From the IMG/VR virus record IMGVR_UViG_3300033571_030110, positions 1-51,016 of that record: 51,016 nt of DNA; one strand, given 5' to 3'. The notes under the pieces were generated by a model. The model was not told the DNA's origin and did not search any database. It was given only the letters and a program-made list of their open reading frames with translations. This DNA is from a virus. Both the position numbers and the translations under genes were made by a program. Shown here one piece after another: positions 30,165-38,499 of this stretch. Each line of letters opens with the position of its first letter. The first letter of the stretch is position 1.

Positions 30165-30976
30165 AAAAAACAGAACTAATCGAATACATAGTTTTAAACT
30201 CTGAAGAGGATCCGCTTTTACTCAGGGACAAGAAAATCTCTGAGTTAAAAGATCTAAAAAATAAAATAGAAATGGACATTAAGATTAACGTTCCAAATAC
30301 TATCGAAGGAAAACCAAACGAGAACAGCCCACTTTGGTCAGATTGGGTAATGTCTCTTTTTAGCGAGCATGAGAAGAGAGAAGACATGCCTACATGCGAT
30401 GGTCTAAGAAGAGTCTTCAAATTGCTGATAGGCGATGTTACTGAAACTTATATTGATGTTGTAAAAGCTCCTACATCTGCAGATCAAACAGCAACAGTTA
30501 GATGCACAATATCTTACTACAAGTATAATGGCGGTTCTAGGATCCGATCTATTAGCGATGCTGTTGATGTTAATCAGGATAACACTCCTTGGCCTTATTG
30601 CAAGTCAAGTGTCGCTACAGCCTCAACAAAAGCCGAGGCTCGAGCCTTGCGTAAGGGTCTAGGTTTAGTAAGAGTCTACGCGGCAGAGGAAATACAAGAA
30701 GGCATGAACTCTGATGAAATTACATCTAATTCCTCCGATGGCAATAAACCAATATCTGACAGTGCAAAAATAGCAATCAATACTATGTGTAATAGACTCT
30801 CAGTGAAGCCTTCCAAGCTATTCGCGTTCATGGGAATTGAAAAGCAAGAAGTCGCTAACCTTAGTTATGCAGAATCTCACTCGGTATTAGCCAAGCTTAA
30901 TTCATTCACTCGCGGAGAGTCAAATGGCGGTGAGTCGGTTCCGGAACAGATTAAATCCCAGGAGATGATATTCTAA
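30161..30976 (+). CDS. Candidate single-strand annealing protein (Rad52/Sak-like)
   Basis: 271 residues. The central domain (residues about 105-185) has TATVRCTISYYKYNGGSRIR, a beta-hairpin-like pattern, then a helix ATASTKAEARALRKGLGLVR, similar to the beta-beta-beta-alpha core and Ala/Lys helix of phage Rad52/Sak-type annealases. A linker follows, then a C-terminal helical region (SAKIAINTMCNRLSVKPSKL, NLSYAESHSVLAKLNSF) like the tails of RecT/Rad52-type phage proteins. Such proteins anneal complementary ssDNA in recombination. Next to an ssDNA-binding candidate. A different DNA-binding protein is possible; recognition is by pattern only. Confidence 0.5.
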   Translation: MKKTELIEYIVLNSEEDPLLLRDKKISELKDLKNKIEMDIKINVPNTIEGKPNENSPLWSDWVMSLFSEHEKREDMPTCDGLRRVFKLLIGDVTETYIDVVKAPTSADQTATVRCTISYYKYNGGSRIRSISDAVDVNQDNTPWPYCKSSVATASTKAEARALRKGLGLVRVYAAEEIQEGMNSDEITSNSSDGNKPISDSAKIAINTMCNRLSVKPSKLFAFMGIEKQEVANLSYAESHSVLAKLNSFTRGESNGGESVPEQIKSQEMIF

Positions 30977-31467
30977 TGAGCAATAAATTTAACCCTAGCT
31001 ATAAAATATATAAACCAAGCAAGGATCCTTCTAAAGGTTCTGCTACTTCTTGGGAATACAACGATAAGACCAAAAATTTCTTTTTAACCATTGCAAAGCA
31101 AGCGGATGGAAAGGACGACAATGGAAATTCCATTTTCCAATGGAAAGACCAATCAGAAACTGTTAAGCTTGATTTGGAAGAGCTTTCAGAGATAATGCTT
31201 GTTATTCATAACAAAAAGCCTCATTTAGGAATGAGTGACGGCCAAAGCAATAAAGGCAAAGGATTATTTCATCAAACCAAAGATGGAAATACAATAGTCA
31301 AACTTTATCAAATTGACTCAAACGATGGCATAACTTTTGGCTTAGAAATTAGCTCAAAGAAAACCGATTGGCAATTTTGGGCCGGACAAAGAATAACCCC
31401 TGCAGAAGCAGGGGTCATTTTAATTATGTGTCAGAGAGCAATATCTGATATGATCTTTAATCATTGA
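30976..31467 (+). CDS. PC4/Whirly-like ssDNA-binding candidate
   Basis: 163 residues. The pattern FFLTIAKQ, then a turn, IFQWKDQSETVKLDLEELSE and helix IMLVIHNKK, then LFHQTKDGNTIVKLYQI and GLEISSKK, with a final helix AEAGVILIMCQRAI, fits the strand-strand-helix arrangement of PC4/Whirly-fold ssDNA-binding proteins found in phages. It would bind ssDNA during replication or recombination, next to the annealing candidate. The start overlaps the previous TAA (TAATG). The last codons contain the hairpin at 31396-31415 and overlap the convergent minus-strand gene by 11 nt. Confidence 0.5.
   Translation: MSNKFNPSYKIYKPSKDPSKGSATSWEYNDKTKNFFLTIAKQADGKDDNGNSIFQWKDQSETVKLDLEELSEIMLVIHNKKPHLGMSDGQSNKGKGLFHQTKDGNTIVKLYQIDSNDGITFGLEISSKKTDWQFWAGQRITPAEAGVILIMCQRAISDMIFNH
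31386..31415 (-). terminator. Hairpin terminator at the end of the tail transcription unit
   Basis: ACCCCTGC (31396-31403) and GCAGGGGT (31408-31415) form a perfect 8-bp stem with the tetraloop AGAA. On the minus strand it is followed by TATTCTTTGT, and it lies about 42 nt past the stop of the last minus-strand gene. On the plus strand it is followed by CATTTTAATT, so it may work both ways. It is inside the coding end of the plus-strand gene. Confidence 0.6.
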
Positions 31468-31804
31468 CTTCCATTTCAGTCATTTCATTCTCATCTAAGT
31501 CATCCATTTCCTTAGGTTCAGTCTGCTCGCTTTTCATATACTCGGCAGCCGCACCAATATAGTCCGCTGATAAAGTGATCTTTCCAGCTAACCACGCAGG
31601 AAGTGTCATGTCTTCAGTCATCATATCATGAAGCTCTTGCGCATTTCTGATAATGGTTCGGAGATCAGACATGGCCATATCTGCATTGGTTTCTTCCTCC
31701 TCATAATCATCCATTGGCTCAAGGCCTTCTGTGATTGGAGCCATTAGGTCTACCGATTCCATTGCTGCTTTTAACTTTTCGATTATTGTGTTTTTGTTTT
31801 TCAT
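31457..31804 (-). CDS. Small acidic phage-conserved protein
   Basis: 115 residues, strongly acidic. The core MSDLRTIIRNAQELHDMM then LPAWLAGKITLSADYIGAAA is a helical pattern recurrent in small virion-related proteins of marine myoviruses and siphoviruses. The Glu/Asp/Met-rich end is probably disordered. A head-core or assembly role is inference. Last gene of the tail unit; Shine-Dalgarno AAGGATAAC. The upstream gene stop is 10 nt away. Confidence 0.65.
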   Translation of the reverse strand: MKNKNTIIEKLKAAMESVDLMAPITEGLEPMDDYEEEETNADMAMSDLRTIIRNAQELHDMMTEDMTLPAWLAGKITLSADYIGAAAEYMKSEQTEPKEMDDLDENEMTEMEVND

Positions 31805-31813
31805 ATGTTATCC

Positions 31814-32638
31814 TTATATACCGCAATCTGCTCCAAAGTCTACAATTAAAGATGGTACGTTTGGATGCTTTCTCTTGCAAGCTAGTTTGGCTTTGTTGTA
31901 TTGCTCGCACAGTCTCTTCAAAGCCTTGTTTACTTCAGCGCAGCTCATTGGAGGATTCTGCGCGCAGAAACGTGTAACTATATTCTTTATGCCTTCTAAG
32001 AACTCTTGCTCTATGTCGCAGTAACAACCGTAAGCGTCTCTAATCTCGTCGGTGATTGGACCAGCTTGATAACCTTGAGGCCATTGGCCGTTTGTCTTGA
32101 CATAGCACATTAAATCCACTTTAGGACATCTCATCGTTCTCCATCCCTTTACGATGCTTTGCAGTCTTTTTCTGCACCTGTCAAGTGGGGCGCTTGTAGA
32201 AGTCGGGCTATCTCCAACATCCATTCTGTTCAAGCAATCTGCCCAAGGCGTTCTCATTACACTACAATCATTGGGAGTTGGGAAGGTTAAACTTCCGCCA
32301 GGGCTTGTTGGAGCTGTTGGCGCTCCTGGAGACCCTGGTGCCGGTGGGGCAGATGGCGGAGGTGTTGTTGAGGGCGACACAGCTGGGCTTGAATCACTTA
32401 GCGGCAACGAAGGAGGTGTCGGCATTTCACTAAAACAAACCTCGTTGCACGGATAGTTTTCATAGAAAGTGCAAAACCAATTGTTAGCAAATGCTTCGTA
32501 TGATTGTCCGCAAACAGATCCTGCGCTATATCTACAATCCTTTACAGCGCCGGAAGAATCCCTGCAGCAACAAGCCCCAAATACTTCACCTTTAGCGAGC
32601 TGCTCTAATTTTTTAATAACTCTATTAAGCTTTTTCAT
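31814..32638 (-). CDS. Cysteine-rich protein with Pro/Ser/Gly linker, probably virion or secreted
   Basis: 274 residues with about 20 Cys. A basic N-terminal helix precedes a first Cys group (FGACCCRDSSGAVKDC to PCNEVC, residues about 20-70), a low-complexity linker (residues about 72-118; repeats of Pro, Ser, Thr, Ala with GSPGAPTAPTSPGG), and a second Cys domain (120-274) with helices and pairs such as YGCYCD. No signal peptide. The pattern fits disulfide-bonded or metal-binding domains on a phage tail tip, but I recognise no family. It lies among tail genes; Shine-Dalgarno AAAGGATAAA. Confidence 0.7.
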   Translation of the reverse strand: MKKLNRVIKKLEQLAKGEVFGACCCRDSSGAVKDCRYSAGSVCGQSYEAFANNWFCTFYENYPCNEVCFSEMPTPPSLPLSDSSPAVSPSTTPPPSAPPAPGSPGAPTAPTSPGGSLTFPTPNDCSVMRTPWADCLNRMDVGDSPTSTSAPLDRCRKRLQSIVKGWRTMRCPKVDLMCYVKTNGQWPQGYQAGPITDEIRDAYGCYCDIEQEFLEGIKNIVTRFCAQNPPMSCAEVNKALKRLCEQYNKAKLACKRKHPNVPSLIVDFGADCGI

Positions 32639-32639
32639 T

Positions 32640-32849
32640 TTATCCTTTAATTAAGTGATCTAAGAAAGTCATTCCTACCGATATTACCACAGCTACTATA
32701 GCTGAACCGAAATACATTTTTGTCTTTAAAACAGCTATTTCTTGCTTAATGTCGCTAAGCTCTGACTCAATTTTAGATAGCCTGTCATTAGAGCGCGTAA
32801 GCTCAGACAATATTAATTTTTTGTATTCAACCCAGCCATTATCTTCCAT
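32640..32849 (-). CDS. Small coiled-coil protein with C-terminal membrane segment (XhlA-like)
   Basis: 69 residues from the ATG at 32849 (preceded by AGGTGAA); the longer frame beginning with a GTG at 32879 would start inside the promoter-like element. Heptad helix LILSELTRSNDRLSKIESEL to IAVLKTK, then a hydrophobic segment near residues 47-64 (FGSAIVAVVISVGMTFL). This is the layout of XhlA/hemolysin-like proteins that accompany phage lysis or tail genes. Membrane location is likely; the role is not certain. Confidence 0.65.
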   Translation of the reverse strand: MEDNGWVEYKKLILSELTRSNDRLSKIESELSDIKQEIAVLKTKMYFGSAIVAVVISVGMTFLDHLIKG

Positions 32850-32857
32850 TAGTTCAC

Positions 32858-33535
32858 CTATAGGTACTCTATTATACACGAAAGAGGTATTAAAGGAATA
32901 GAGTTAAGTGAAAGAGGAGTTATTGTTAACGCTATGTGCCAATCGTGAATGTTAGATGGCACCCCAGTTGATCCGACCCTGGCTGTAGAGCCGCTAGCAC
33001 CAGGGTTTCTTACTAAAGAAACGAAACCTGTAGAGGCCGCTGTGAAGGAAGACCAGCTAGAGACGCCTGATCCTATTACTCCTGTGGATGTGCTGGTATG
33101 GCATATTTCAGCGGAGTATATTAGCGTGGAGTTTGGTTTGGTATTTACATCACCATACTCAGGCACGCTGTAAGCCGCTCCTGAAGCTGTTATAACTGCT
33201 GATGTAATATCGTAGGCAGTTACTCCTGTAGGGTTGCCAAATCTTATGGAAAGAGTTGAAGACCAATTAGGTATATTTACTAACGGCAGAGGTGAGTTTA
33301 AATAGTCGTTTGTTACAAATCCAGATCCTGAACTGTATCTAGTTATGTTATTTGCTGACGAAGATCTTCTAAAAGTCTTTGGATTTAAAACGTTAGTATA
33401 GTCAGGAAATGATCTAACTTTTATTCTAAAGTTTATTCCTGTACCTGCGAATCCTAACAGATTAGTATCTAGGTTTGTGTACCTTATTCCAGACACCGAA
33501 TCGTATTCAGGTATTCTGAATGTTATATTTGACAT
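32858..33535 (-). CDS. Virion structural protein, paralog of the upstream gene
   Basis: 225 residues, beta-rich with many Ser, Thr, Gly and Asn and no Lys-rich tail. It aligns along its length with the product of 33535-34179: GFAGTG with GFFGNG near residue 30, LVNIPNWSSTLSIRF with IKNIPNYKSTLNIRF near 90, VIGSGVSSW with VLGSGSAAW, and HDWHIAL with HDWYVCV near the end, both closing in EYL. Probably a tail-tip or fibre-associated protein that arose by tandem duplication. ATG coupled to the upstream stop (TGATG). Confidence 0.78.
   Translation of the reverse strand: MSNITFRIPEYDSVSGIRYTNLDTNLLGFAGTGINFRIKVRSFPDYTNVLNPKTFRRSSSANNITRYSSGSGFVTNDYLNSPLPLVNIPNWSSTLSIRFGNPTGVTAYDITSAVITASGAAYSVPEYGDVNTKPNSTLIYSAEICHTSTSTGVIGSGVSSWSSFTAASTGFVSLVRNPGASGSTARVGSTGVPSNIHDWHIALTITPLSLNSIPLIPLSCIIEYL
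32871..32879 (-). promoter_or_regulatory. GTGTATAAT promoter-like element with a leader
   Basis: GTGTATAAT on the minus strand contains a perfect TATAAT and lies 30 nt before the ATG at 32849. Unlike the 14-nt sites it leaves about 18 nt of leader containing AGGTGAA. It is embedded in the last codons of the upstream structural gene. Confidence 0.55.
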
Positions 33536-34179
33536 CAGAGGTACTCAACATAAAAATACATTCCAAAAGCAGTGTGAGACCCTATACCTGTTGGAGAAGC
33601 TGACACGCACACATACCAATCATGCGTTGTGTCGTATGTATTTGATCCACTTGGAGAAATACCGCTTGTACCTGGACTGTCTACTAGAGTTAGATATGGG
33701 GAGGATCCGCTACAAGGAACCCATGCCGCAGATCCGGAACCCAATACCGCTTGGCTTGTTTCTGGATGAACGACTTCACATACCTGACAAATGACACCGC
33801 TTGGTCCGTTAGATAGATTTGATCTATCGTATATCTGAACTTTTGCGTTTTGAGTTCTTACTAAATTGGAGTCTGTGAATCTTATGTTCAGAGTAGACTT
33901 GTAGTTAGGTATGTTTTTAATTCCTAGACTTGCGTCTACAGTGCCACCTCTAGATATCATCGCTCCTGTAGAATTTACATATTTTACGTTGTCTATTTCA
34001 GCGCCTACAACTGTTCCATTGGCGTTTGATATAAAAGTTCTGTCTTGATATTCATTTATTCTTACGCTTGAATAAGCGCCACCATTTCCAAAAAATCCTA
34101 ACCCTGAGCCGTTCATGTTTTGAACGCCAGAGTTTATCGCACCAATCCCCTCATTAGCATAGAATGTAATAGTCGCCAT
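33535..34179 (-). CDS. Virion structural protein, paralog of the downstream gene
   Basis: 214 residues, beta-rich, Gly/Ser/Asn-rich. The C-terminus (HDWYVCVSASPTGIG, FYVEYL) is of a type I recognise from structural proteins of environmental phages. Paralogous to the adjacent gene product at 32858-33535. Expression begins at a GTGTATAAG element exactly 14 nt before its ATG, with no Shine-Dalgarno. Location in the tail block makes a tail-tip or distal-fibre role likely; receptor binding is only inference. Confidence 0.78.
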   Translation of the reverse strand: MATITFYANEGIGAINSGVQNMNGSGLGFFGNGGAYSSVRINEYQDRTFISNANGTVVGAEIDNVKYVNSTGAMISRGGTVDASLGIKNIPNYKSTLNIRFTDSNLVRTQNAKVQIYDRSNLSNGPSGVICQVCEVVHPETSQAVLGSGSAAWVPCSGSSPYLTLVDSPGTSGISPSGSNTYDTTHDWYVCVSASPTGIGSHTAFGMYFYVEYL

Positions 34180-34184
34180 AAATA

Positions 34185-34193
34185 CTTATACAC
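34185..34193 (-). promoter_or_regulatory. GTGTATAAG promoter-like element, predicted leaderless start
   Basis: GTGTATAAG on the minus strand begins exactly 14 nt before the ATG at 34179 (TATTT between, no ribosome site). With the upstream stop codon it forms TAGTGTATAA, the same string as before the gene at 5122. Confidence 0.6.
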
Positions 34194-35497
34194 TAGTTGG
34201 TTCTCTTGACGGTTGTCAATTCACCAGCGCCTGTGTCCTGCGTGGTATTATTGAATGGCCATATGCCTCTTTCACAGCCTCCGTCGTGAGCATTAGGCAC
34301 TTGGAAGTAATATAGCGGCCCATATGTAGTTACGCTGCTATCACGCAGGCCTGTCAATCTCTTGCCTTCTACTATTGTGTCGTGTGATATTGGTCTTATA
34401 GCGAATCCTGACGGGTAAGCACTTTTAGCCCCTGCAGGTATGACAGAACCGATATAGTCAAGATTTGGCGTAGAAGCGCTTACAGCGCCACCATTCTCTA
34501 TGGTTATTACCCCTGGTGAAACCATGCCTCTAGCCCCTACAGGATTGCCCCATTCAACCAAATTAATCGCTTGCACAAATATCTGAGGCGTATAGCTTTT
34601 GAATCCACCCCAAGGAGAACCAAAAGCAGGAGAAGATGTATTTGTGGCGTCAAAATACATAACCTCAGCTCTGTATAAAAATCTGTTGCACATTCTAAAT
34701 GTAGAATCCGTATAGCTAGGATCTTCATTAGATAAAGGGGCGGGATAGCCAAAGTTTATGTTCCAATCTATTCTCAAGAAAACGTTTTGATTTGTTGCTT
34801 GATTGAAAGCATATACAGGTTTCAGTGTAAATTCGCCATCGGAAACAGGAGCTAAATATGACTTGAGTTCTACTATTGTGCCTATTGGAACCTCAGAATA
34901 AACAGCGTCATTTGTGTTCGTTGTTAATTCAGAAAGATTTATAGCCTTACCTTTTGCTGGAAAGCTCAAAGCTCTGTCAACAGGAGACTGCGCTGTTCCT
35001 CCGATGGCATCTTTTGTTATCTCGACCTCTTCCCAGTCGTATATATTGTAAAAATTTTTGTTGGATTCTGTTTGTTTCGTTATGGCTGTTATTTTTCCTA
35101 GAAAACCGTGATCTGTTTGCCAAACACCATGTCTTTGATTATATCTTACATCTAAAGCTCCGCCAACATACTTCTCTGCAGGAACCTCTGCGCCATATGG
35201 AGCTGGAGTTCCTCTTGGGTCTTGCACTATACCTGATGTGTTTGCGAATCCATAGTAAGCGCTACTTGTAGCGCTATTCAATGTTTGTAATTTTTCAGCT
35301 TGACTTGGGATTGGACGACCAAACACATCATAGCCCCAACCGGCTATTAGAACTGGAGATTTTATAGCCATGCCTCTAGCGTTGTTGGCGTCATACTCTC
35401 CTGGCTTAGTTCCCATAGAAACATTAGGGGTTCCAGCCTGCCTATTCGGTCTAGCCCTGAAAGGGTTTAATGTGTGCGTGCCTGTTGGATTTATCAT
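34193..35497 (-). CDS. Virion structural protein (tail-associated), unknown
   Basis: 434 residues. Not recognised as a family. Pro/Gly/Asn-rich N-terminus (NPTGTHTLNPFRARPNRQAG), then beta-rich sequence with SPVLIAGWGYDVFGRPIP and GIVQDPRGTPAPYGAEVPAE, and an end with GGCERGIWPFNNTTQDTG. Composition, size and place between the large tail protein and the paralogous pair suggest a tail-tip or minor tail protein. It overlaps the preceding gene by 4 nt (ATGA). Confidence 0.75.
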   Translation of the reverse strand: MINPTGTHTLNPFRARPNRQAGTPNVSMGTKPGEYDANNARGMAIKSPVLIAGWGYDVFGRPIPSQAEKLQTLNSATSSAYYGFANTSGIVQDPRGTPAPYGAEVPAEKYVGGALDVRYNQRHGVWQTDHGFLGKITAITKQTESNKNFYNIYDWEEVEITKDAIGGTAQSPVDRALSFPAKGKAINLSELTTNTNDAVYSEVPIGTIVELKSYLAPVSDGEFTLKPVYAFNQATNQNVFLRIDWNINFGYPAPLSNEDPSYTDSTFRMCNRFLYRAEVMYFDATNTSSPAFGSPWGGFKSYTPQIFVQAINLVEWGNPVGARGMVSPGVITIENGGAVSASTPNLDYIGSVIPAGAKSAYPSGFAIRPISHDTIVEGKRLTGLRDSSVTTYGPLYYFQVPNAHDGGCERGIWPFNNTTQDTGAGELTTVKRTN

Positions 35498-38400
35498 GAA
35501 ATTAACCCGCCTTCTATTGTAGGAACTTTATTCCTTGCTACAGCAGGGCTAATGGTAGAATATGGAATAAAAATAGCGCTCAGTTTAGATTCTGCAGAAT
35601 TTTGATACATTGTTGCGTCAGCTTGATTGGCAAACTTTGTGCTTTGAGGGTTTTTAATTGCTATATCGGGAGCTTGTAGTTTGCTATTTATAGTTGCCAC
35701 GAATGATGAAAATCCGTTCTTGTTATAGATATTAGAATTTGGGCTAGGACCACCCATAGCCTTAGTGTATTGGGATTCAAAATCTTCCCAAATTTTATCG
35801 ATGTTTATGTTAGTGCTTTGATTAGCAGAAACTGAGAAGCTGTTGTATGATATGGTATCTATTTCTGATCTTTTTGTGAAACCGATCGGACCAAAGTAAC
35901 TCTTAAACTTATAGGTTGTTTTTATTCCTTCCAAGCCGAACCCTAAGCTTATGTCTGTCAGATCTGCCATAGAGTTACCGTCACTTCCCAATACCCCGTA
36001 GCCCAAGTTAAATTCAGGATATCCTTCTACTGTAACGGTAGCATAAGCAACCGTATGCATTGACGAGTTGGCTCTTTCAGCTATTATGTTTCCTGCTGCC
36101 GTCATTCTTTCATAGCTTCCATAATTCCATGGAGTTAGTTTTGAGTCTTCTATGAATTGAACAGGTCTTTGGGTGTTAGTTCCATATACCCATGGACCGT
36201 ATTTTATGTAATTCCACTGCAAAGGCAGATAAAAACCACATCCGGGAACTCTGTCAAAATTTGTCAATCTAAACTCAGCTAAATTAAGATGCTCGCTGTA
36301 GTTCAGCCAAGCCGTTATTAAATAATAATAATGGTCTGCTGATATTTTCTTTAGCGCTATGTTGATGTTTTGTTTGGCTCCATTTATAACTAAATCAGCA
36401 TCCGTATCAACTACTATAGTAAAACCATCAGCTGCTCCTATCTTTAGTATTCTTTGTATGAATTCTAGATAACCACCCTTGTTCTCACTCTTGTTTATGG
36501 GAGAATAAGCATCACCTATAGACCAAGTTAGTATCTTATTCGTATTAGGATCAGTAGAGGTGACCACCATGTTCTTGTAAGTGCCTATTCCACACACTAG
36601 AGGTTCGTTTAAAGTTACTACGGCAAATCTAGGATCGAAACGATAAGGCTCTACTGAAACACCAGAGTAGAAAAGTTTGTTTCTAACCACCTCAGCTAAG
36701 TCAACTGCTGCCCAAACTGAATTGTAAGGATTGAACTGTTCGAATCTTACATAATTATAAGTAGATGGTATGCCATTTGTATTGCTAGTGTTGAAGTAAG
36801 CAAACGGTCTAAAAAGACCATTTGGATTTCTAAAGCCTGCAGAATCTGAAAACAGGAGTGAGTTAGGAAATCCTATTGGTGAAGTTGTCGTATAATTAGC
36901 CACGTCAGGGGCCGCATCAACAAGCTCATATTCTATAGGAATCTTTTTCTGATTGTTGACATAGGAGTTTCCTATCTGAGCGCATATTTCAGAGGTTGGA
37001 AGTCTGCATATGAACTTCTTGCCATAATATTCTTGAGCTACTCTAAGAGTGGCTTGATAAGCGGCTTCTTTTACAGTTTCTGCTATAGCGTCAGCTTGGC
37101 TTGTCACTGATGAGGCTGTATGCGATCCTTTTTCTATATCAAAAGGAGGAGCGTATACGCCAACACCTGTAGGAGACATAGTAAAAATTTCTTCGATTTG
37201 AGTTTGACTCGCCCCAAATCCATAGCCTAAATCAAAAGAGTTATACTTGTTGTATCTAACATTTTTTAAAGTTCCAGTAGACAAATCCCTGTATTCATAC
37301 CAAATTGCAGTAGCCCAAGAATCCTTGGAGTGCAGAGCGGCCCTCAAGACAGTTTCTGTAGCTATGTATCCTTTTCTTTGTTTTAAAGGCTGGGTTTTTA
37401 TTCTTGTAGGAAATATTACCTTTGAGTTGTTGTATTGGTCTAGGGCGTTGCCTAATGAAGGATTGGTTTCGGTGCTGCTTACGCTAATTTCAACGGTCGG
37501 ATAATTCAGCCATTGTATGGTTGAAGAAAAATCCAAACTTACAAACGGTCTATCAATAGCTATGCCATTGCCAAGCTCGGTAAATATGTTGTAAGTTCCG
37601 TTTGGTGATGTGTCCCAAAGAGTTCTTACTCTATCACCAGTAACTATAGTCACAGAGGGTTCTTGTCTAAGTTCTCTTCCTATCTCCCAAGAAGAAACTC
37701 TACCGATCCTATCATTTATAAAGCTGTATAATCCATTCGATCCTACGAAGTTATAATCATTTTTTCTCTTTAGTCCTTTTATACTTATGATTTCGAATCC
37801 CCCAGCGGTAACTTGACATGTAGCGTACCAATCTAAGCCGTTGTCTTTTGCTGCTTGAGATATTATTTCCTCTACAGAACCGCTTTGTTGCTTCAGTCTA
37901 TATCCACCTGCTAACTGAGAGTAAAAAGAAGGATCTAGCAACAATTTAAAATTGCGACCATAAAAATTGAATCCTTTGGCTTCTATGGTTTTAAATAAAG
38001 CGGCAAAAGACACTCCTCTTGTGCTCCAGTCCAAGTCTATTGGATTTGGAAATATAGCAGGAGCGCAGAATATGTTCCAAGTTGAGCTATTGAACCCGGT
38101 GGTATTTATATTTAAATTTACATCGTTTATTATCGGTATTTGACTGAGCAAAAACCTTGGATCTGACAAATCCACGTATATAAGGCTTCCCGAGGTAGAT
38201 TTTGTTCTACGATATCCTGTTACTATTCCTTTGAAAATAAAAGAGCCATCTGGAGTTTGAAATGTGGCAAAAGTTCCAGGGTTTCCATTTACAAAAGGAA
38301 CACCTCCATAAGTGGCTTGCAGTTCTGTTTGTACGGTTGTAGGCTCGTGCGAGTCTGCTAAAAAGTTTTCGGCTGGAGTAGTGTCTGGATCTTCAACTAA

Positions 38401-38499
38401 AGTAACGGAAAGAGTAGAAGGATTTGAGTTTAAACCCAAGGCGGTATTGAAGCTTACAACACTGCAGCCTAAAAATTTTATAGGTTGTACGTTTACCAT
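35494..38499 (-). CDS. Large tail protein, probable tail hub or baseplate-like protein
   Basis: 1001 residues. The N-terminal region (VQPIKFLGCSVVSFNTALGL, LSVTLVEDPD, then FIFKGIVTGYRRTKSTSG) looks like the double-barrel start of gp27/Dit-Tal-type tail hub proteins. Further domains are beta-rich with many aromatic residues, and GYGFGASQTQIEEIFT and GFGLEGIKTTYKFKSYFG recur in phage tail hub proteins. Its position downstream of the tape measure and of a smaller tail protein fits the hub. No lysozyme or peptidase motif seen. Shine-Dalgarno GGAGAAATA. Confidence 0.7.
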   Translation of the reverse strand: MVNVQPIKFLGCSVVSFNTALGLNSNPSTLSVTLVEDPDTTPAENFLADSHEPTTVQTELQATYGGVPFVNGNPGTFATFQTPDGSFIFKGIVTGYRRTKSTSGSLIYVDLSDPRFLLSQIPIINDVNLNINTTGFNSSTWNIFCAPAIFPNPIDLDWSTRGVSFAALFKTIEAKGFNFYGRNFKLLLDPSFYSQLAGGYRLKQQSGSVEEIISQAAKDNGLDWYATCQVTAGGFEIISIKGLKRKNDYNFVGSNGLYSFINDRIGRVSSWEIGRELRQEPSVTIVTGDRVRTLWDTSPNGTYNIFTELGNGIAIDRPFVSLDFSSTIQWLNYPTVEISVSSTETNPSLGNALDQYNNSKVIFPTRIKTQPLKQRKGYIATETVLRAALHSKDSWATAIWYEYRDLSTGTLKNVRYNKYNSFDLGYGFGASQTQIEEIFTMSPTGVGVYAPPFDIEKGSHTASSVTSQADAIAETVKEAAYQATLRVAQEYYGKKFICRLPTSEICAQIGNSYVNNQKKIPIEYELVDAAPDVANYTTTSPIGFPNSLLFSDSAGFRNPNGLFRPFAYFNTSNTNGIPSTYNYVRFEQFNPYNSVWAAVDLAEVVRNKLFYSGVSVEPYRFDPRFAVVTLNEPLVCGIGTYKNMVVTSTDPNTNKILTWSIGDAYSPINKSENKGGYLEFIQRILKIGAADGFTIVVDTDADLVINGAKQNINIALKKISADHYYYLITAWLNYSEHLNLAEFRLTNFDRVPGCGFYLPLQWNYIKYGPWVYGTNTQRPVQFIEDSKLTPWNYGSYERMTAAGNIIAERANSSMHTVAYATVTVEGYPEFNLGYGVLGSDGNSMADLTDISLGFGLEGIKTTYKFKSYFGPIGFTKRSEIDTISYNSFSVSANQSTNINIDKIWEDFESQYTKAMGGPSPNSNIYNKNGFSSFVATINSKLQAPDIAIKNPQSTKFANQADATMYQNSAESKLSAIFIPYSTISPAVARNKVPTIEGGLIS

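Noticed and set aside
32150-32460. Collagen-like plus-strand ORF (repeated Gly-x-y) opposite the Cys-rich gene
   Set aside because: The Gly repeats are the antisense of the Pro/Ser/Gly-rich linker of the minus-strand gene, which fits the strand and coupling of its neighbours.
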